Origin: an uncultured Bacteroidales bacterium
Lineage (GTDB): Bacteria > Bacteroidota > Bacteroidia > Bacteroidales > UBA932
DNA: 7,119 bases
NCBI GenBank assembly: GCA_905235775.1
Contig: CAJOMY010000073.1
Location: 8,475-15,593 of the forward strand
Direction: 5' to 3'
In this document: positions 3,746 to 7,119 of the stretch, piece by piece
Position numbering within the stretch: position 1 is the stretch's first letter
Layout: each line of letters starts with the position of its first letter
Made by a program: the position numbers and the translations under genes
The notes under the pieces: model-generated
Database searches by the model: none
What the model was told of the DNA's origin: nothing
The model's input: only the letters and a program-made list of their open reading frames with translations

Positions 3746-6700
3746 ATGACTGAGAAGAAATTCACCCTGTGGAACAGGATATGCGCGGCGGCCGCCTTCG
3801 TGGTCTCTGCCGTCACCTATTTGCTGACCATAGAGCCCTCCGCCTCCTTCTGGGACTGCGGCGAGTTCATCGCATCTTCGTATAAACTCGAGGTGGGCCA
3901 CCCGCCGGGAAACCCGGTGTTCCAGCTGTTCGCCCGCTTCTTTACCCTGTTCGGCGACAATATGCACGCGGCCATCCTCGTGAACGCGATGAGCGCGCTG
4001 TGTTCCGCGCTGACCATTTTCTTCCTGTATCTGACGATCGTCTGGCTCGCCAGGCGCCTGGTCCGGCCGGCGGCCGACGGCACGTACGGTACGGCGCAGG
4101 CCGTCGCCATCTTCGGTTCCGGACTCACGGGCGCCCTGATCTACACCTTCTCCGATACCTTCTGGTTCTCCGCCGTGGAGGGTGAGGTCTATGCGATGTC
4201 CTCGCTGTTCACCGCCCTGGTGTTCTACCTGATGACCGTCTGGTACGACCGCGCCGACCGGCCGCACGCCCTGCGCTGGATCGTGCTGATTGCCTTCCTG
4301 ATGGGGCTGAGCATCGGCGTGCACCTGCTGAACCTGCTGGCCATCCCGGCCCTCGTGTTCATGTATTACTACCGCCAGCGCGAGGATAAACCATTCACCT
4401 TCTGGGAGTTGGCCGTGATTTTCGGCGTGGGCGTGGTAATCCTCGGCCTGATGGTGTTCGTGGTGGTCCCGTACCTCCCGAAGGTCGCCGCCTATTTCGA
4501 CCTCTTCTTCGTCAATGTCCTCGGCTTGCCGTACAACAGCGGCGCCGCCTTTTTCCTTGCCGCGCTGCTGGGCCTGCTCTTCTGGGGTCTTTTCCGGACG
4601 CTGAAACGGGAAAAAGTCTTCCTCAACACGGTCCTGCTCTGCACGACGACAATCGTCATCGGCTTCTCCGTGTTTACCGTCGACATCATCCGCTCGTGCG
4701 CCAAGACGCCGACCAACGAATATCAGCCCGACAACGCCTTCACCCTCGTCCGCTACCTCTCCCGCGAGCAGTACGGCTCCACGCCCCTTCTCTACGGGCA
4801 GTACTACGGCGCCCCGTACGATCTCAAGACCACGACCTACTGGGCCCCGCTGGACGGCAAGTACAAGAAGGTCGAAGGCCCGATCGACGCGCGCTACAAG
4901 CCCTCCGGCAAGATGCTCTTCCCGCGTATGTGGAGCACAAGCCCGGACGGCCGGTACGAGGAGTTCTACGAAACCTACACGGGCGGCAAGGGTGCACGCG
5001 TCCCGGGCGCAACGGCCCGCAAGCCGTCTTTCGGCACCAACCTGTACTACTTCTTCGACTACCAGCTGAACTGGATGTACTGGCGCTACTTCATGTGGAA
5101 TTTCGTCGGACGGCAGAACCAGGTCCACGCGCCCAACCCGGGCGACATCTTCCACGGCAACTGGGAGAGCGGAATCAAGTTCATCGACGACATCCGGCTG
5201 GGCGACCAGGTCGATGCGCCCGACGTGCTGGCGAAGGACAAGGGAAAGAACCATTACTACTTCCTGCCGCTGCTGCTCGGCCTGCTGGGCCTCTTCTTCC
5301 AGTTTGACCGCGACAAGCGCGGATGCTGGCTGACTTTCCTGATGTTCTTCATGACCGGTATCGCCATCGTGATCTACCTCAACCAGCCTCCTTACCAGGT
5401 GCGCGAGCGCGACTACGCGTACGCGGGATCCTTCTATTTCTTCAGCGCGTGGATAGGCCTGGGGGTGATGGCGCTGTTCAAGTGGATCAAGGGCCTCGCG
5501 AATGGGAAAGGCGAGGCCGCAGTGGCGTGCGTGGTCGTGGTTGCGAGCCTGTTCGTGCCCGTGCTGATGGCGGCGCAGAACTGGGACGACCATGATCGTT
5601 CCGGCAGGCGCACCGCACCTGAACTCGGCGCAAATTACCTCAAATCGGTGGGGCCCCAGGGCACCCTTATCACCCACGGCGACAATGATACCTTCCCCCT
5701 GTGGTACGCCCAGGAAGTCGAGGATGTACGCACGGACGTGCGCATCTGCAACACCTCCCTGCTCGGCACCGACTGGCACATCGACCAGATGAAGTGGGCC
5801 TGCAACGAGAGCAAGCCGCTGGCGCTCAGCATAGGGCCCAGGCAGTATCTGTACGGCACCAACGAGACGATCCCCATTAACGACGCCCGCGGGGGAGTGA
5901 TGGACATCAAGAAGGTGATATCCAAGTTCAAGGACCCCAAGGACAGGGTGCAGATGACCAGCAGGAACTGGTACGACTACATCGCTTCCCGCAAGATAGC
6001 GGTTCCGGTGAACAAGGAGAACGCCCTCCGCTGCGGGATAGTGGCCCCCGAGGATGCGTCCCGTATGCTGGACACCCTCATCCTGGAGATACCCAAGGAG
6101 ATGAAGTACCTCTCCAAACCCGATCTGTTCGTACTGGATTATCTGTCCAATTATCAGTGGGACAGGCCGTTCAATGTCCTTGCCAATGGCGGCGACATAA
6201 ATGTGGGAATAAAGAAGTACCTGGAGTACACCGGTTTCTCGGCCAAGCTCGTTCCCTACCCCAATACCGCCGGCATGTCCAGGATTACCTATGTGAACCC
6301 GGACGAACTCTACCGCCTGATGACGGAGGTGTACAGTTTCGATGCGATCAGTTCCGACGGCTGGTTCATCGACTATCAGAACTACTATACCTTCCTGGGG
6401 GTGATGAACATCCGCGAACTGTTCCTGAACTGCGCCGAGGTGTTCGAAAAGTCCGGGCGGAATGACCGTGCCGTGGAGATGCTCGACAAGGGCATGTACA
6501 TCATGCGCCGCTTCCCTCTCTGCACCGTGTCACTCGGTTTCCGGAACAACGACATAATGGTGCTGCACGTGATAGAGGAGTATTACAAACTCGGAGAGAA
6601 GGAGAAGGCCGACGCCCTTGCGGAGCAGTATGCCGGGGAGTTGCTGCAGCATACCGACTTCTACTTCAACTTCCTCGACTACGGCGAGAGCGAGGCCGAA

Positions 6701-6829
6701 CTGTGCTGGGGCCTGCTGTACAATCTGATAGACAGGGTGAAGACCGGTGGCAACAAGGAACTCGCCGACAGCATCACCGCCAGCCTGGAGGAGATATTCA
6801 ACAAGTACGGTATTACGGAGTCCGATTAG
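3746..6829 (+). CDS. DUF2723 GT-C-type membrane glycosyltransferase
   Basis: This 1027-residue protein opens with a membrane helix (about 11-29). The DUF2723 signature follows: FWDCGEFIASSYKLEVGHPPGNP (35-57), with Asp37, Glu40 and His52 as likely catalytic or lipid-sugar-binding residues. About a dozen further membrane segments extend to near residue 610, broken by a large soluble loop at roughly 335-505. A soluble domain begins NWDDHDRS (612-619) with GDNDTFPLWY (645-654), and the last 150 residues look like TPR-type helical repeats. The family includes human TMEM260, a protein O-mannosyltransferase, so transfer of a sugar from a lipid carrier to exported proteins is the likely role; no substrate is shown here. 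I chose ATG 3746 because an upstream in-frame TTG (3707) would lie inside the promoter. ATA and AGG codons become common after residue 696. The gene overlaps the converging methyltransferase gene by 4 nt. Confidence 0.92.
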   Translation: MTEKKFTLWNRICAAAAFVVSAVTYLLTIEPSASFWDCGEFIASSYKLEVGHPPGNPVFQLFARFFTLFGDNMHAAILVNAMSALCSALTIFFLYLTIVWLARRLVRPAADGTYGTAQAVAIFGSGLTGALIYTFSDTFWFSAVEGEVYAMSSLFTALVFYLMTVWYDRADRPHALRWIVLIAFLMGLSIGVHLLNLLAIPALVFMYYYRQREDKPFTFWELAVIFGVGVVILGLMVFVVVPYLPKVAAYFDLFFVNVLGLPYNSGAAFFLAALLGLLFWGLFRTLKREKVFLNTVLLCTTTIVIGFSVFTVDIIRSCAKTPTNEYQPDNAFTLVRYLSREQYGSTPLLYGQYYGAPYDLKTTTYWAPLDGKYKKVEGPIDARYKPSGKMLFPRMWSTSPDGRYEEFYETYTGGKGARVPGATARKPSFGTNLYYFFDYQLNWMYWRYFMWNFVGRQNQVHAPNPGDIFHGNWESGIKFIDDIRLGDQVDAPDVLAKDKGKNHYYFLPLLLGLLGLFFQFDRDKRGCWLTFLMFFMTGIAIVIYLNQPPYQVRERDYAYAGSFYFFSAWIGLGVMALFKWIKGLANGKGEAAVACVVVVASLFVPVLMAAQNWDDHDRSGRRTAPELGANYLKSVGPQGTLITHGDNDTFPLWYAQEVEDVRTDVRICNTSLLGTDWHIDQMKWACNESKPLALSIGPRQYLYGTNETIPINDARGGVMDIKKVISKFKDPKDRVQMTSRNWYDYIASRKIAVPVNKENALRCGIVAPEDASRMLDTLILEIPKEMKYLSKPDLFVLDYLSNYQWDRPFNVLANGGDINVGIKKYLEYTGFSAKLVPYPNTAGMSRITYVNPDELYRLMTEVYSFDAISSDGWFIDYQNYYTFLGVMNIRELFLNCAEVFEKSGRNDRAVEMLDKGMYIMRRFPLCTVSLGFRNNDIMVLHVIEEYYKLGEKEKADALAEQYAGELLQHTDFYFNFLDYGESEAELCWGLLYNLIDRVKTGGNKELADSITASLEEIFNKYGITESD

Positions 6830-7119
6830 AGTTCGAGACGTACGAATATGCTGAGAGGGAGAGCTTTTCCGAAACTGTCGTTGAGGGAAAGCTCTCCGCT
6901 CGTCATGCGGTAGCCGTCCGCCTTCAGCCCGAAGGCTTCCCGCACCAGGGTTTCCCCCAGGGCGGCGGAGTAGCCGTTGGAGTAGAGGTTCAGCACCATG
7001 AAGGAATTCTCCGGCCTGAGGATGGCGGCGACGTTTTTGAGCATCCCGAACAGGCACTCGTCCAGTTTCCATTTTTCGCCGTCGGGTCCGTGCCCGTATG
7101 CCGGAGGATCGAGTATGAT
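6826..7119 (-). CDS. Class I SAM-dependent methyltransferase (C-terminal part)
   Basis: The frame is open to the window edge, so the start and the SAM-binding half are missing; 97 residues are visible. They begin IILDPPAYGHG, a [ND]PP[YF]-like motif IV typical of base methyltransferases. GEKWKLDECLFGMLKNVAAILRP (the helix after motif IV) comes next, then SFMVLNLYSNGYSA, a final beta-hairpin region and the closing strand ALPLSIFVRLEL. This pattern resembles the RlmI/RlmK-like family (COG1092) that methylates 23S rRNA, but the PUA and N-terminal parts needed to decide are outside the window. A different RNA or small-molecule substrate is possible. It converges on the DUF2723 gene with a 4-nt overlap of stop codons, and no terminator hairpin is visible between them. 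Confidence 0.82.
   Translation of the reverse strand: MILDPPAYGHGPDGEKWKLDECLFGMLKNVAAILRPENSFMVLNLYSNGYSAALGETLVREAFGLKADGYRMTSGELSLNDSFGKALPLSIFVRLEL

Noticed and set aside
3419..5779. A 786-codon open frame on the minus strand opposite the DUF2723 gene
   Set aside because: Its product is a low-complexity mix of Glu, His, Arg, Val and Gly without any family motif. It is the antisense image of a GC-rich gene with few TTA/CTA/TCA codons and also crosses the SUI1 gene out of frame.

Overview
The window is high-GC chromosomal DNA that most resembles a member of Bacteroidales (Bacteroidota). Three things point there. The gene order SUI1 factor, DUF4271 membrane protein, HemD-like, rnpA, yidD is typical of that phylum. 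The first gap between divergent genes carries the Bacteroidota -7 promoter motif TAnnTTTG on both strands. Shine-Dalgarno sequences are weak or absent. I cannot name a genus from the sequence alone.

Layout, left to right. (1) 1-840, plus strand: the 3' end of an HPr-kinase-like P-loop protein overlaps a small S24/S26-type serine peptidase by 8 nt. They look like the tail of a peptide- or protein-modification cassette whose remainder lies upstream of the window. (2) 841-1183: an intergenic stretch between converging genes. It has a hairpin just past the peptidase stop and a tandem array of an 88-bp unit (three copies plus a truncated fourth). Each unit junction can fold into a GC-rich hairpin. 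(3) 3692 down to 1184, minus strand: a compact five-gene operon, SUI1/eIF1-like, DUF4271, HemD-like, rnpA, yidD. Spacings are 4 nt, 16 nt, 0 nt and a 4-nt ATGA overlap. It joins translation, tRNA processing and membrane-protein insertion. (4) 3693-3745: a 53-bp AT-rich divergent promoter region. (5) 3746-6829, plus strand: a 1027-residue DUF2723 membrane protein, a GT-C-fold glycosyltransferase relative and candidate protein O-glycosylation enzyme. (6) 6826-7119, minus strand: the C-terminal part of a class I SAM-dependent methyltransferase, converging on and overlapping the DUF2723 stop codon by 4 nt.

Most of the window is ordinary housekeeping DNA. The points most worth a second look are the kinase-like/peptidase pair at the left edge, the 88-bp repeat array abutting yidD, a 29-bp-arm imperfect palindrome that encodes the unusual C-terminal tail of RnpA, a promoter placed so close to the DUF2723 start that the mRNA may be leaderless, and a change in rare-codon use about two thirds of the way through the DUF2723 gene.
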